This document shows positions 1-11,227 of a stretch of DNA of 64,000 nt, piece after piece. The translations under genes were made by a program, and so were the position numbers. The stretch's first letter is position 1, and the number at the start of each line of letters is the position of its first letter. The notes beneath the pieces are model-generated. The model saw nothing but the letters and a program-made list of their open reading frames with translations. It searched no databases and was not told where the DNA came from. Source of the stretch: Serripes groenlandicus (lineage: Eukaryota > Mollusca > Bivalvia > Cardiida > Cardiidae); the NCBI GenBank assembly GCA_031761405.1, contig JASEVX010000006.1, positions 28,353,533-28,417,532 on the forward strand, given 5' to 3'.

Positions 1-120
1 CATTGTGACAAATGGAGAAATTGCTCGTTTTGAGCAATTTCTCCTTTTGTCACAATGTTTTCAAAAGTCGCGAGCAGCAGAGGCGTCAAAAAGTGTCTAT
101 GTGGTGTGGGAAAGGGTTAA
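1..120 (-). mobile_element. M1 MITE, cut by window edge
   Basis: The right part of an M1 copy is present: the hairpin GAAATTGCTCGTTTTGAGCA, the AGCAGAGGCGTC block and the terminus GGGAAAGGGTTAA. Confidence 0.75.
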
Positions 121-540
121 TGGAGCAAGCATTTTTAGCTCGACTTTTGAAAAAAACGAGAGCTATTGTCATGACCCTGGCGTCGTCGGCGGCGGTGGCG
201 TCGTCGTCTGGGTTAAGGTTTTTTGTTCAGCTCGGGTTAAGTTTTTTTTCTGTTTTCTATCAGTCGAGCGTCTGTGCCGTACGCGGTGCTCTTGTTCTTT
301 ACAACAGTGCAACAGTCAGAGAATGTGCCCTCCAAAAAATGCACAATGTTTTCAAGTGTGTATCAAAATAATATTGCAAATGTTCCAGATATAACATGAT
401 TTCGCAGATTTTTCAGAACATCCTATTTGGTAAACACAATGTCCAAAAGATCTCCTTTTCTGAGCATCCCCTTTTCTTGTGCTTCAAAATGTTATACGAG
501 CTGAGCTGAAAAAAAAAAAAGTGTTAGACGTTTGTGATCC
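121..540. other. No gene seen; GC-rich GTC/GGC patch
   Basis: The stretch is unremarkable apart from a short GC-rich patch of GTCGTC and GGCGGC triplets at about 178-215. The open frames here are not supported by splice signals or recognisable protein. Confidence 0.4.
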
Positions 541-559
541 AGATCAGGCAGAACAAAGG

Positions 560-2500
560 TGCAGTCGGATGCAGCAAGGATATATGGGATATAATTTTGA
601 CAAATAGCACAATTATCCTTATCCCCTTTTTTCATGCTGCAAAATATTTAAGTGTTTTTATAGCTGATTTGATAAAAACTTTTGCAGAATTGAAAATTTG
701 ACAGCTTTGCATAATAGCCAGATATTCTTATCGCCTTTTGTCATGCTACTGTTTTTACAACCAATTTGGACGAAAACTATTGCAGCAAGGAAAAATGGGA
801 CAGTTTTGCTGATTTGATGACAAATTTTGCAGCATGAAAAGATGGGACATAGCTTTGCTTAATTAATAGCCAGATATTATTCTCATCCCCTTTTGTCATG
901 CTGCAAAAGTAATCGGTGTTTTTTTCAATCAATTTGCAGCATCGAAAAATGGGACAGTTTTACCTAATTGTCGTATGTCGTTCTCGTTCCCTTTTGTCCT
1001 GCTGCAAAAGTTTAGTGTTTGTACCATTGATTTGATGAAAAGATGGGACATAGCTTTGCCTAATAACCAGATATTGTTCCCATCCCCTTTTGTCATGCTG
1101 CAAAAGTATTCAGTGTTTTTACAATCTCTTGGCAGCATGGGAAAATGGGACAGTTTTGCCTAATAGTCAGATGTTGTTCTTGTCCCCTTTTGTCCTGCTT
1201 CAAAAGTTTACTGTGTTTGTACAACTGATTTGATGAAAACTTTTGCAGCATGAAAAGATGGGACATAGCTTTGCTTAATAGCCGGATATTGTTCTCATCC
1301 CCTTTTGTCATGCTGCAAAAGTCCCCCTTTTCAGTGTTTTTACAATCGCTTTGCAGCATGGGAAAATGGGACAGTTTTGCCTAATAGTCAGATGTCGTTC
1401 TCGTCCCCTTTTGTCCTGCTGCAAAAGTTGACTGTGTTTATACAACTGATTTGATGAAAACTTTTGCAGCATGAAAAGATGGGACATAGCTTTTTTTAAT
1501 AGCCAGCTATGATCTCATCCCCTTTTGTCATGCTGCAAAAGTTTTCAGTGTTTTGACAACTGATTTGATGAAAACTTTTGCAGCATGAAAAAATGGGACA
1601 GTTTTGCCTAATAGTCAGATGTCGTTCTCATCCCCTTTTGACCTGCTGCAAACGTTTAGTGTTTTGATAACTGGTTTGATGAACACTTTTGCAGCATGAA
1701 AAGATGGGTTGATTGATTGGGGTTTAACGCCGTTTTTAACAATTTCTCAGTTATATCACGGCGGCCAGTTCACCTACTGATGCATTTCCTGGTTTTCTCA
1801 CACCAGTACTCCACACAACAATCTTCCCAAGCAACTGGCTGCTTTTCCACATAAACTTGGCCCATGGGTGGAAGACGAATGATGCATGTCGCATTGACTT
1901 TAGTCAATCGTCGGAAAGAAAGTTGTCCAAGCCGGGATTCAAACTCACAACCCCAGGATTGACAGCCCGCGTCGCTACCGAGTGAGCTACAGGGGCTCGG
2001 CTGAAAAGATGGGACATAGCTTTAGTTAATAGCCAGATATTGATCTCATCCCCTTTTGTCATGCTGCAAAAGTTTTCAGTGTTTTTACAACCAATTTGAT
2101 GAAAACTTTTGCAGCATGGACAAATGAGACAGTTTTGCCTAATAGTCCGATGTCGTTCTCAACCCCTATTGTCCTGCTGCAAATGTTTACAGTGTTTTTT
2201 ACAACTGATTTGATGAAATCTTTTGCAGCCTGAAAAGTTGGGACAAAGCTTTGAAGAAAACTTTTGCAGCATGGACAAATGGGACAGTTTTACCCAATAA
2301 TCAGATGTCGTTCTGATCCCCTTTTGTCATGCTGCAAAAGTTTTCAGTGTTTTTACAACCAATCTTTTGCAGCATGGAAAAATGGGAAAGTTTTGCCTTA
2401 TAATCATATATTCTTCTCATCCCATTTTAACATGCTGCAACAGTTTACAACCGATGGATGACAATTTTAGCAGCATGGAAAAATTGAATTTTTTTTTTGC
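560..2500. repeat. Tandem array of ~200-bp units containing inverted half-units
   Basis: Units alternate CCCCTTTTGTCATGCTGCAA with its near-inverse CTTTTGCAGCATGAAAAGAT, separated by TTTACAACTGATTTGATGAA and GGGACAGTTTTGCCTAATAG. About nine units are visible at roughly 195-220 bp spacing. The array is interrupted by a SINE at 1709-2001. Confidence 0.8.
1709..2001 (-). mobile_element. tRNA-derived SINE with 12-bp target duplication
   Basis: Read on the minus strand it starts with a tRNA-like head (GCCGAGCCCCTGTAGCTCAC as A-box region, then a B-box GTTTGAATCCCGGCT), a body and a tail GGCGTTAAACCCC..AATCAATC. TGAAAAGATGGG flanks it at 1697-1708 and 2002-2013, a clean target-site duplication inside the tandem array. 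Confidence 0.9.
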
Positions 2501-2502
2501 CT

Positions 2503-2562
2503 TAATCCTTTCCCTCATATAGACTAACTGACGCCTCTGCAGCAGACGGATTTTTGAAAACA
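2503..2562 (+). mobile_element. M1 MITE left-end fragment
   Basis: TAATCCTTTCCCTCATATAG and CGCCTCTGCAGCAGACGG are kept; the rest is lost where the 2.9-kb composite element begins. Confidence 0.7.
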
Positions 2563-2639
2563 GTCCGTCGTCAGTCGTCCGTCAACTTCTTCTCCTCAGT
2601 AACCAGTGGGTCAATTGGGATGAAACTTTACAGAAAGCA

Positions 2640-3150
2640 TCATCTCAATGACCTCACCAGAATTTTCCTTCACATTTTTTGGATCCATGCAGAATTCTGG
2701 TTTCCATGGCAACGAAATGAAAAAAACTTCAAAAATTCGTCTTCTCCCAAACTGGTTGGCAGATTTTCAAATAATTTTGTACAAATGTCTCTATCAGTTT
2801 CCTTCAAGCCATGTTGATTGGTCGAAAAACATGGCCCCCAGGGGGCCGGGCTATTTTGCCTTATATGGCTATAGTGAAAACTTAAAAAATCTTCTCCTCC
2901 AAAATTGTCAGGTCGATTTTCAAATAATTTTGTAGAAATGCTCTTTGGATGACCCTCTATCAGATTCCTTCAAGACATGTTGATTAGTCGAAAAACATGG
3001 CCACCAGTGGGCAGGGCTATTTCGCCCTATATGGCTATAATGAAAACTTAAAAAATCTTCTCCAAAAGTGTCAGACCGATTTTCAAATAATTTTGTATAA
3101 ATGTTCCTTGGATGACCCTCTTATCAGATTCCTTCAAGCCTTGTTGATTG
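2640..3150. repeat. Tandem array 1 in composite element
   Basis: Two to three diverged units of about 170-190 bp with GTCGAAAAACATGGCC, TATATGGCTATA, GAAAACTTAAAAAATCTTCT and TTTTCAAATAATTTTGTA. Confidence 0.75.
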
Positions 3151-4600
3151 GTGAAAAAACCATATAAGTATGACCTTTGCATTTAAGGTACAGGCCTGGG
3201 TTTTGAGAGCGACACACTGCCTTATCATAGTAAATGTTTGTGCCAAGTTTCATGGAAATCCTTTGATGCATGGTTGAGATGCAGGTCGAACAAGGTACAG
3301 TGACCTCTAAGTGTGACCTTGACATTTGAGGTACAGGCCTAGGTATTGTGCGCTACATGCCACCTTATCATGGTGAACATGTGTGCCTAGAAACTGTGGA
3401 ATCCTATGATGCATGATTGAGATGCGGGCCGGACAAGGTACAGTCCTATCAAACAGTTCTCATTTTGACCTTTGACCTCTAAGTGAGACCTTGACATTTG
3501 AGGTAAACATGTGTGCCAAGTAACTTGGGAATCCTATGATGCATGGTTGAGATGTGAGCCGGACAAGGAAGTCCTATCAAACGGTACTCTTTTTGACCTT
3601 TGAACTCTAAGTGTGACCTTGACATTTGAGGTACAAGCCTGGGTCTTGTGCGCAACACGCCGCCTCATCATAGTGAACGTTTGTGCCAAGTTTCTTTGAA
3701 TTCCTATGATGCATGGTTGAAATGTGGGCCTGACAAGGTACAGTCCTATCAAATAGTTCTTATTTTGACCTTTGACCTCTAAGTGTGACCTTGACAGTTG
3801 AGGTACAGGCCTGGGTTTTGTGCGCGACACGCCGCCTCATCATGGTAAACATGTGTGCCAAGTAACTTGGGAATCCTATGATGCATGGTTGAGATGTGAG
3901 CCGGATAAGGAAGTCCTATCAAACGGTACTCTTTTTGACCTTTGAACTCTAAGTGTGACCTTGACATTTGAGGTACAAGCCTGGGTCTTGTGCGCAACAC
4001 GCCGCCTCATCATAGTGAACGTTTGTGCCAAGTTTCTTTGAACTCCTATGATGCATGGTTGAAATGTGGGCCTGACAAGGTACAGTCCTATCAAATAGTT
4101 CTTATTTTGACCTTTGACCTCTAAGTGTGACCTTGACAGTTGAGGTACAGGCCTGGGTTTTGTGCGCGACACGCCGCCTCATCATGGTGAACATTTGTGC
4201 CAAGTTTCTTTGAAATCCTATGATGCATGGTTGAAATGTGGGCCGGACAAGGTACAGTCCTATAAAATAGTACTCATTTTAACCTTTTGACATCTAAGTG
4301 TGACCTTGACATTTGAAGTACACAGGCCTGGGTCTTGAGCATGACACACCACCTCATCATGGTGAATGTTTGTGCAAAGTTTCTTCTTATGATGCATGGT
4401 TGAGATGCAGGCCTGACAGGGTAATCCTATCAAACAGTACTCATTTTGACCTTTGACCCCTAAGTGTGACCTTGGCATTTGAGGTACAGGCCTGAGTCTT
4501 GTGCGTGACACGCCGCCTTATCATGGTGCCAAGTTTCTTTCAAATCCTATAATGCATGGTTAAGATGCGGGCCAGACAAGGTTAGGTGGGAATGACATAC
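3150..4600. repeat. Tandem array 2, ~171-bp unit with 342-bp higher-order period
   Basis: Each unit has GTGTGACCTTGACATTTGAG, GTACAGGCCTGGGT, CGCCTCATCATGGTGAAC and CCTATGATGCATGGTTGA. The dimers at about 3519-3860 and 3861-4202 are nearly identical, while other units differ more. Confidence 0.85.
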
Positions 4601-4689
4601 AGACAGACGGAATCGACCAGTAGGGGACTAAAAATAAGAGGGCCATGACGACCTGGAGTTATGCAATATGATTGGTCATGTCAACCACA

Positions 4690-5360
4690 ATAACTCATTT
4701 TGTGGCTAGTAAGTTAAAAACAAGAGATTTCATAATTGGCCTAGATATCATTAAGACATACATACTGACAACGTTTCAACATGCTTAAGTAAAATATGTG
4801 GCTTTCAGAGTGTTAACAAGATTTTCCTTCAATTTGGCCTAGTGACCTAGTTTTTGACCCGACATGAGCCATATTCGTTCCTTGCATAGATCATTAAGAC
4901 AAACATTTTAACAAAAGTTTCAAGCTGCTGAAGTAAAAAATGCTGTCTATAGAGTGTTAGTAAGATTTTTCTTAAATTTGGCCTAGTAACCTAGTTTTTG
5001 ACCGGGCATGACCCATATTCAAACTTAGCCTAGATATCATCAAGACAAACAGAGTTTCAACTTGCGTCTTCCATAGTGTTGACAAGATTTTCCTTCAATT
5101 TGGCCTAGTGACCTATTTTTTAACCAAACATGACCTAGCTATCATCCAATAAGCTGCTCAATTAAAAAATGCTGTCTCAAGTGTAAACAAGATTTTCCTT
5201 CAATTTGGCCTTGTGACCTAGTTTTTGACCAGACATGACACATATTTGAAATTAGCCTAGATATCATTAAGACAAACATTCTGGTAAAGTTTCAACATGC
5301 CCAAGTTAAAAACACGGCTTCCAGAGTGTTAACAAGATTTTCCTTCAATTTGACCTAATG
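4690..5360. repeat. Tandem array 3, ~105-145-bp units
   Basis: Five units carry GACCTAGTTTTTGACC, TAGATATCATTAAGACAAAC and GTTAACAAGATTTTCCTTCA. Spacing varies through internal deletions. Confidence 0.75.
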
Positions 5361-5714
5361 ACCTAGTTTTTTCTTGGATCCTGCTTTCTGTGAAGTTTCA
5401 TCCCAATTGACCCACTGGTTACAGAGGAGAAGATGTTGATGGACGAAAGGCGATCACAATAACTCACCTTGAGCACTTCGTGCTCAGGTGAGCTAATAAG
5501 GCCACCATGCAATATCAGAAAGGGTAAATAGCCAAAATTTAAGAAATCTGCATTTGTGAGACTGTTTGTCGGCTTTCAAGATAAAGAGGCAGAAATTTTC
5601 CATTCCTGACACTCTGCAAAAGTGTTTAGGCCCTATTTTATTGGTTACCCAGCAGCACCAGAAAGTTGGCTGAATGTAAATCATTTAAAATTGTGAAACT
5701 CACTTTTTCAAGAT

Positions 5715-5943
5715 TTAACCCTTTCCCTCATATAGAAGCTTTTTGACGCCTCTGCAGAAGACAGCTTTTTGAAAACATAGTGACAAAAGAAGAAATTGCA
5801 CAAAACGTGCAATTTCTCCTTTTGCCACAATGTTTTCTACTTTTTGTCATAGGTTATCCATACAATTATGGAGATTTTCTATGTTTTGACAAAATACGTT
5901 CAAAGTCGTCTGCTGCAGAATTGTCGTATTAGGGAAAGGGTGA
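5715..5943 (+). mobile_element. M1 MITE, near full length
   Basis: It runs from TTAACCCTTTCCCTC to GGGAAAGGGTGA and has the central hairpin GAAATTGCAC/GTGCAATTTC. The terminal TTAA is decayed on the right. Confidence 0.85.
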
Positions 5944-5984
5944 CTCCTTTTTCTTTGGCGGTTTCAAAGCAGACAACTCATAAC

Positions 5985-6192
5985 ACTTTCACTGATACAT
6001 ACAATTTCTGACCCCTCTCTGTAGCAGACAACATTTGAAAACATTGTGGCAAAAGGAGAATATGCTAATCATGAGCAATTTCTCCTTTTACCACAATGTT
6101 TTCAACTTTATTCACTTAGTTCTTTCATTTATAGAGAGTTTCCATATTTTTTGACTCATTCTTTTTAAAGTTGTCTGCTGCAGATTTGTCAT
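5985..6192. mobile_element. M1 MITE, degenerate
   Basis: TAGCAGACAACATTTGAAAA, AATCATGAGCAATTTCTCCT and TTGTCTGCTGCAGATTTGTC are kept; both termini are eroded. Confidence 0.6.
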
Positions 6193-6398
6193 GGGTAGGA
6201 CAAGAGTAAGAATAATATATCTGGTCAGCAGTTTTAAAAAACAATTTTTTATAAAAACCTACAATTTTATTGTAAAATTTGGTATAATTTAACGTAATTA
6301 ATGACATTGGTCAACTAAACAGATCTACATAATATAACAACAAAGGGAAATGCAATTAACAAACCCAATACCACTTTGAGTGAAACAATTTTTTTTCG

Positions 6399-6702
6399 AC
6401 CTTTTCCCCAACCGCTACAGACAACATGATGCATTTGCCCTTTGAAAACATTGTATAATAAGGAATTGCTTTTTTCCAAAACATTTTCAACTATTACCTT
6501 AACTTTCCCACAGAGTTCCATTAAATCTACAGCAGATGACTTTGAAATAATTTGTACAAAAATGTGAAAAACTGTAAGTGGAAGTAAATTTTTAAATTCA
6601 GTTGAAAAGGTTATGAGCATTTCACCTTTTGCTACAATATTTTCAAAGGTCCTCCCCTGCAGAGGCGCGAGAAGGTATCAGTATGTGATTAAAAGGGTTA
6701 AA
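6399..6702. mobile_element. M1 MITE, very degenerate
   Basis: CCTTTTCCCC on the left and AGGGTTAA on the right enclose weak matches to the M1 body. Confidence 0.45.
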
Positions 6703-6846
6703 GTATAATTCCATTTTTATCTCAAGTCAGATAATGTGTAAAACGCATTTAGAAAACACGGAGGCAACAGTTCTCATTATTTGAAGATTGAAGTATTATC
6801 CAAATATTTTTGAAAAGTTCCAATTCAGAATTTGAGGAAAATTCTC

Positions 6847-6985
6847 AACCCTTTCATATAACAAATCTACATTTGGAAACATTGTGGCAACAGAAGAAAT
6901 TGCTCATTATGAGCAGTATATCACCTTTTGTCACAAGGTTCTCAAAAGTCATCTGCTGCAATGGCATCAAAATGTCTCATCAAAT
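6847..6985. mobile_element. M1 MITE, partial
   Basis: AACCCTTTCATATAACAAAT, ATTGCTCATTATGAGCA hairpin and GTCATCTGCTGCAATGGC are visible. Confidence 0.6.
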
Positions 6986-7307
6986 TGGAAATAAATAAAT
7001 TTATCATACACATAGATCATAAAAGTCAAGGGGTACTATAGGTCAATTGCTCAAGTGGTATAAAGTTTGAGGCATAAATTATAAACTTGAACATTAAAAT
7101 GTTCGCATAATGTGAACCTAATAATAAATGCTATAAAAAGTGTAATTGAGATTCAATGAACATCAGCACATATACTATTCACTAAAAACAGAGCTTTGGC
7201 TAGCTTATAGAAATCTACACTGACTGTTTTTTCTTTTTGCCTTTAGTCTTTTTTTCAACTGTTGTGTAAACAGTCATTAGAAGCAATTCATCTCTATCTA
7301 ATACAAA

Positions 7308-7610
7308 ATTGATTGATTTGGGATTAACGCCGTTTTAACAATTGTTCAGTCATATCATGGCTGCCAGTTCAACTATACCCATGTATCTCCTGGCTTTCTC
7401 ACACCAGTACTCCACAAAACAGGCTTTCCAAGCAACTGGCTGCTTTTCCACATAGACTATTAGCCAATTGGTGGAAGAAGAATGGTGCTTCTCAAATTGG
7501 TTTTCGACAAATGTCGGAATGAAAGTCTGCAAAGCTTTAATGGTTTAAACTCACAACCCTTGGATTGACAGCCCACGTAAAAACCAACTGAGCCATGCAA
7601 TGCGGGCAAT
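7308..7610 (-). mobile_element. SINE, degenerate
   Basis: GATTGATTTGGGATTAACGC tail, CACACCAGTACTCCAC body and an eroded tRNA-like head near 7560-7600. Confidence 0.75.
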
Positions 7611-7717
7611 AATGGATCACTCAAATAAACATAACATTTCTGAAAAATGTTGTAGAAAATGAAGCCAGATTTAGAAATGTGTCCAATGGTTCATGATATT
7701 CATTATTGATTAAAAAG

Positions 7718-7946
7718 TTAACCCTTTCCCACTTGCAGACGCATTCCGACGCATTTGCAGCAGACGTCTTTTGAAAACATAGTGACAAAAGAAGAAATTG
7801 CACAGAACGTGCAATTTCTCCTTTTGTCACAATGTTTTCCACTTTTTGTCATAGGTTATCCATTCAATTATGGAGATTTTCTATGTTTTGACAAAATACG
7901 TTCAAAGTCGTCTGCTGCAGAATTGTCGTATGAGGGAAAGGGTTAA
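7718..7946 (+). mobile_element. M1 MITE, full length (229 bp)
   Basis: Perfect TTAA on both sides with CCCTTTCCC/GGGAAAGGG termini, GTCTGCTGCAG near each end and hairpin ATTGCACAGAACGTGCAAT. This is one of the reference copies for the family. Confidence 0.9.
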
Positions 7947-7958
7947 CATATAAAAATT

Positions 7959-8330
7959 AGTCCTTTCCCACATACAGACACTTTCTGACGCACTTGCAGC
8001 AGATGTCTTTTGAAACCCTCGTGTTAATGTCACCATAAGCCCCAATGTGTTCAACTTTATTATCAAGTAAAAAATATAAAACAACTCTATAAATGATCGT
8101 ATGATAATTGAAAAGTGTTGAAATTATTGTGGCAAATGCAGATATTGCTCCAGACTTTACCATAATTAAACTTTACTTTACAGAGATATTCACTAGTTTT
8201 GCCTAGATGTTTTTGAACTTTCAACTTTATTCAATAATAGTTCTGTTATTTAGAGTGAGTTTCCATATCTTGGACTGAATGTTTTTCTAAGTCGTTGGAT
8301 GCTGTTTTGTTGTACGTGGGGAAGGGATAA
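7959..8330. mobile_element. M1-related composite, degenerate
   Basis: TCCTTTCCCACATACAGACA on the left and TACGTGGGGAAGGGATAA on the right; at ~370 bp it may be two fused copies. Confidence 0.5.
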
Positions 8331-8439
8331 TGAGACGTATCGGGTGAAAAAGGAGCTTGTTTCACATGCAAACAATGGACACTCAGAAGAGCCTATGTAT
8401 AAGCGCAGTCTCAGCAGGGTCTCCACTGTCCATCATCAT

Positions 8440-8631
8440 TTAACCCTTTCCCTTATACGACAATTCTGCAGCAGATGACTTTGACCATATTTTGTCAAAA
8501 CATAGAAAATCTCCATAATTGAATGGATAACCTATGATAAAAAGTGGAAAACATTGTGGCAAAAGGAGAAATTTCAAAAAGCCGTCTGCTGCAGAGGCGT
8601 CAGAAAGCGTCTATATGAGGGAAAGGGTTAA
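8440..8631 (-). mobile_element. M1 MITE lacking one hairpin arm
   Basis: TTAA on both sides; 192 bp. After GGCAAAAGGAGAAATTTC the second hairpin arm is missing and the sequence resumes at AAAAGCCGTCTGCTGCAGAG. Confidence 0.85.
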
Positions 8632-8708
8632 TCAATGTACTTTCTGGCAAAAACAAGGCAAAACCAACAGAAAGGTTATCACCATCGTCTGTATGTCAAT
8701 ATACCTTT

Positions 8709-8910
8709 GACACTTCCCCACTTGCATATGCATTTTGAAGCAATCTGACACAAACAACTTTTGAATACATGATGAGTAATTTCTCCTTTTGCCACAATGT
8801 TTTGAACTCTATTCAATAAATATGTATTCATTTATAGAGATTTTCCAAATTTTTGTCTAGATGCTTTCAAATATGTCTGCTGCAGAGTCATTATTAGTGG
8901 GAAAGGACTA
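8709..8910. mobile_element. M1 MITE, degenerate
   Basis: Eroded copy recognised by ATTTCTCCTTTTGCCACAAT, TGTCTGCTGCAGAG and GTGGGAAAGG. Confidence 0.5.
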
Positions 8911-9059
8911 TGTTTAAATAAATGCGAACCAAATTGGAGGTGCAACAATTATATATAAATTGTCAATCTGATACAACAGTTTAAAAATGGTCTACTTTGG
9001 AAATATTTGAGATACAAACATAAATATAAATTTGAATGGTAAAATTTTGCTGCATGGTA

Positions 9060-9420
9060 ATAAAACATTGTTGGAAAAGTAAAAAATTGCAGCAACTTTT
9101 CTTCTGTCACAATGGTTTCAAATGTTGTCTGTAAAAGGGTTAAACAAAAAAATTGTTATTATCGGAAGACGGGTAGGGTAAACACATAATTTGATTGTTA
9201 CTATAATATTGAATATTAAATATAATATGGATAAACAATTTACAACAATGAACAATTTTCTGGAAAAAAACAACAATAAAATTTATCTCAACAATTTCAA
9301 GTTTCATTAGAAAATGCATTCTTATTGCTATTTTTTAATACCTTTTAATTAAAGAGCAGTCTAAACATAGATGAAAGCTGTAATTTTGGCTTCACATTTC
9401 TATAACAACAGTGAATTGTT
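9060..9420. other. AT-rich stretch, nothing assigned
   Basis: Only a faint M1 right-end remnant (9090-9142) is seen, followed by plain AT-rich sequence. Confidence 0.35.
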
Positions 9421-9663
9421 TAACCTTTTACTACTTCCAGACACAAGTTGATGCATGAAGACTGCAGCATAACATTATTGATAACATAATAGCAAAAGGA
9501 GTAATTGTTCATGATAAGTAATTTCCCCTTTTCAGTTTTGCCATAACATTTTTAACTCTACTCATAAATTATTATACTTTCATTTATATAGGTTTTCTAT
9601 AATTGTTCATGAATATTTTCAAAGTCGTCTGTTGCAGAGTTGTTGTATGTGGGAAAGATTTAA
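9420..9663. mobile_element. M1 MITE, diverged
   Basis: TTAACCTTTTACTACTTCCA to GTGGGAAAGATTTAA with TTAA preserved on both sides. Confidence 0.65.
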
Positions 9664-9981
9664 ACCCTGAACATCTTTACAGCAAATGATTTTGGAAAAC
9701 ATTTTGGCAAAAGGAGGTAAAGCCCAAAACAAGCAATTTCTCCTTTTCATACCATGTTTCGATCTTGGTATAACAATTACTGTTCAAATTTTACATAATT
9801 ATATAACAAGTTCATCCCCAAATGTTTTAAATGAAGATAAATCTTTAAAAATTCACATCATTGTGAATGGTTTAATTGCAAATTTGGCTTCAAACACAAA
9901 ATCTGTCCATTTGTCACGATGTTTGCATAAGTGGTCTGCTGCAGGAGCCATAAAATGCATGTACAAGTGGGAATGGGTTAA
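9660..9981. mobile_element. M1 MITE, diverged, with ~90-bp extra interior
   Basis: It shares a TTAA with its left neighbour and ends GTGGGAATGGGTTAA; the interior is longer than usual. Confidence 0.55.
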
Positions 9982-10206
9982 CCCTTTCCCTCATACGATA
10001 ATTCTGCAGCAGACGACTTTGAACATATTTTGTCAAAAAATAGAAAATCTCTATAATTGAATGGATAACCTATGACCAAAAGTTGAAAACATTGTGGCAA
10101 AAGGGAAATTGCTCGTTCTGAGCAATTTCTTCTTTTGTCACTATGTTTTCAAAAAGCCGTCTGCTGCAGAGGCGTCAGAAAGCGTCTATATGAGGAAAAG
10201 GGTAAA
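9978..10206 (-). mobile_element. M1 MITE, full length
   Basis: Begins at the TTAA that ends the preceding copy, so two MITEs share one target. The hairpin is AAATTGCTCGTTCTGAGCA. Confidence 0.85.
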
Positions 10207-10327
10207 TGGGTTTTGCAGTAAACACTTTCCCACATGCAGACACATAAGTCCATTTCTCTCGCATACTTACTGCCCAAAGTTTTGAATCTCCCTTTTTTAT
10301 CGGTCAGAGAAACAATTTAAAGTTTCT

Positions 10328-10553
10328 TTATCCCTTTCCCATCTTTAACAAGTCTGCAGCAGATGACTTCAATAACATCTTGGCTAAATATGAAAATTCT
10401 CTGTATTATAAGGAAAGTATTATAATTGAACAGAGTTGAAAACATTGTGGCATACAGAAAAAATACTCTTTGTAAGCTATTTCTCCTTTTGTCATAATGT
10501 TTTCAAAAGACACCTGCTGCAGAGGCATCGAAATACATCTGTATGAAGAGTAA
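10328..10553. mobile_element. M1 MITE, diverged
   Basis: TATCCCTTTCCCATCTTTAA, CTGCAGCAGATGACTT and ACCTGCTGCAGAGGCATC are preserved. Confidence 0.6.
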
Positions 10554-10607
10554 ATTCCAAGGGTGGTTGTCCATTAAATGACAGTCTACTTTAGTAACAC
10601 AGAAAGC

Positions 10608-10672
10608 TCTTGATTTCAATAGTTTAATTGGTTTTACGCCGTTGACAACAATATTTCAGTAATACATGTATC
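10608..10672 (-). mobile_element. SINE tail fragment
   Basis: TTTAATTGGTTTTACGCCGT followed by CAATATTTCAGT; no head. Confidence 0.5.
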
Positions 10673-10929
10673 CTTTTTTAAAAATATTGTTAGAAATAAA
10701 AAAAAAATACTCAATATGAGCAATTGGTCCTTTTATCCAAAATATTTTCACGTCTAACCCCATTTTTTTTTTAATGTGAACAGTTAAGTTTGATTTCAAA
10801 ATGTTTATTTTTGTATGCAGACAACTCTTTAACATAACATCTAATAACTCTTTTACAAATAATTATTATCTGTAGCAGAAGGCTTTCAAAACATCTAGGG
10901 AAAATATTTGAAAATCTCCACAAATAGAA

Positions 10930-11112
10930 GCTCAAAGCTCTAGATAGGACTAGTATTTCATATCCCCAAATCTTTATATGACCCTCAAACCCTATGATGA
11001 GGGTACTCAAAAGAATCATCTCAGTAAGAGTATCCACAGCATAACGTTTAGTAGAGTCATAAGAGAGAAAAGACCAGTTTCCCCTTCCTTATCTAATCTA
11101 GTCCTCTGAGAA
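10930..11112. mobile_element. Foldback element F, degenerate, downstream of gene 1 stop
   Basis: GGGTACTCAAAAGAATCATC is followed by a decayed inverse arm, with ends like CTCTAGATAGGACTAG and CTTATCTAATCTAGTCCTCT. Confidence 0.6.
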
Positions 11113-11227
11113 AATTGAGATTTTGAATAGAGTTAAAGTCATTCTCATTTTACCACAATGTTTTCAAAAGTATTCTGCTTCAGATGCGTCTGTCATGTAG
11201 GATAGGTTTGAACAGTTAACATAAAAT

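Larger units (their letters stand above)
2572..5492. mobile_element. Composite element: ~70-bp inverted termini around three tandem arrays
   Basis: The left end at 2572-2640 (CTTCTCCTCAGTAACCAGTG, TCAATTGGGATGAAACTTTA) is repeated inverted at 5376-5448 with few differences. Inside are arrays of ~170-bp units. The right side ends with a hairpin CTCACCTTGAGCAC/GTGCTCAGGTGAG (5463-5492) followed by CTAA, reminiscent of Helitron 3' ends. Bivalve pearl elements also combine a core with ~160-bp tandem repeats. Class is inferred, not proven. Confidence 0.6.

Noticed and set aside
560..2500. CRISPR-like array of direct repeats
   Set aside because: Units are ~200 bp without unique spacers and the context is eukaryotic.
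3134..4511. Repeated minus-strand frames with SRSHLEVKGQ and PGLYLNCQGH
   Set aside because: They are translations of the 171-bp tandem unit repeated at fixed spacing.
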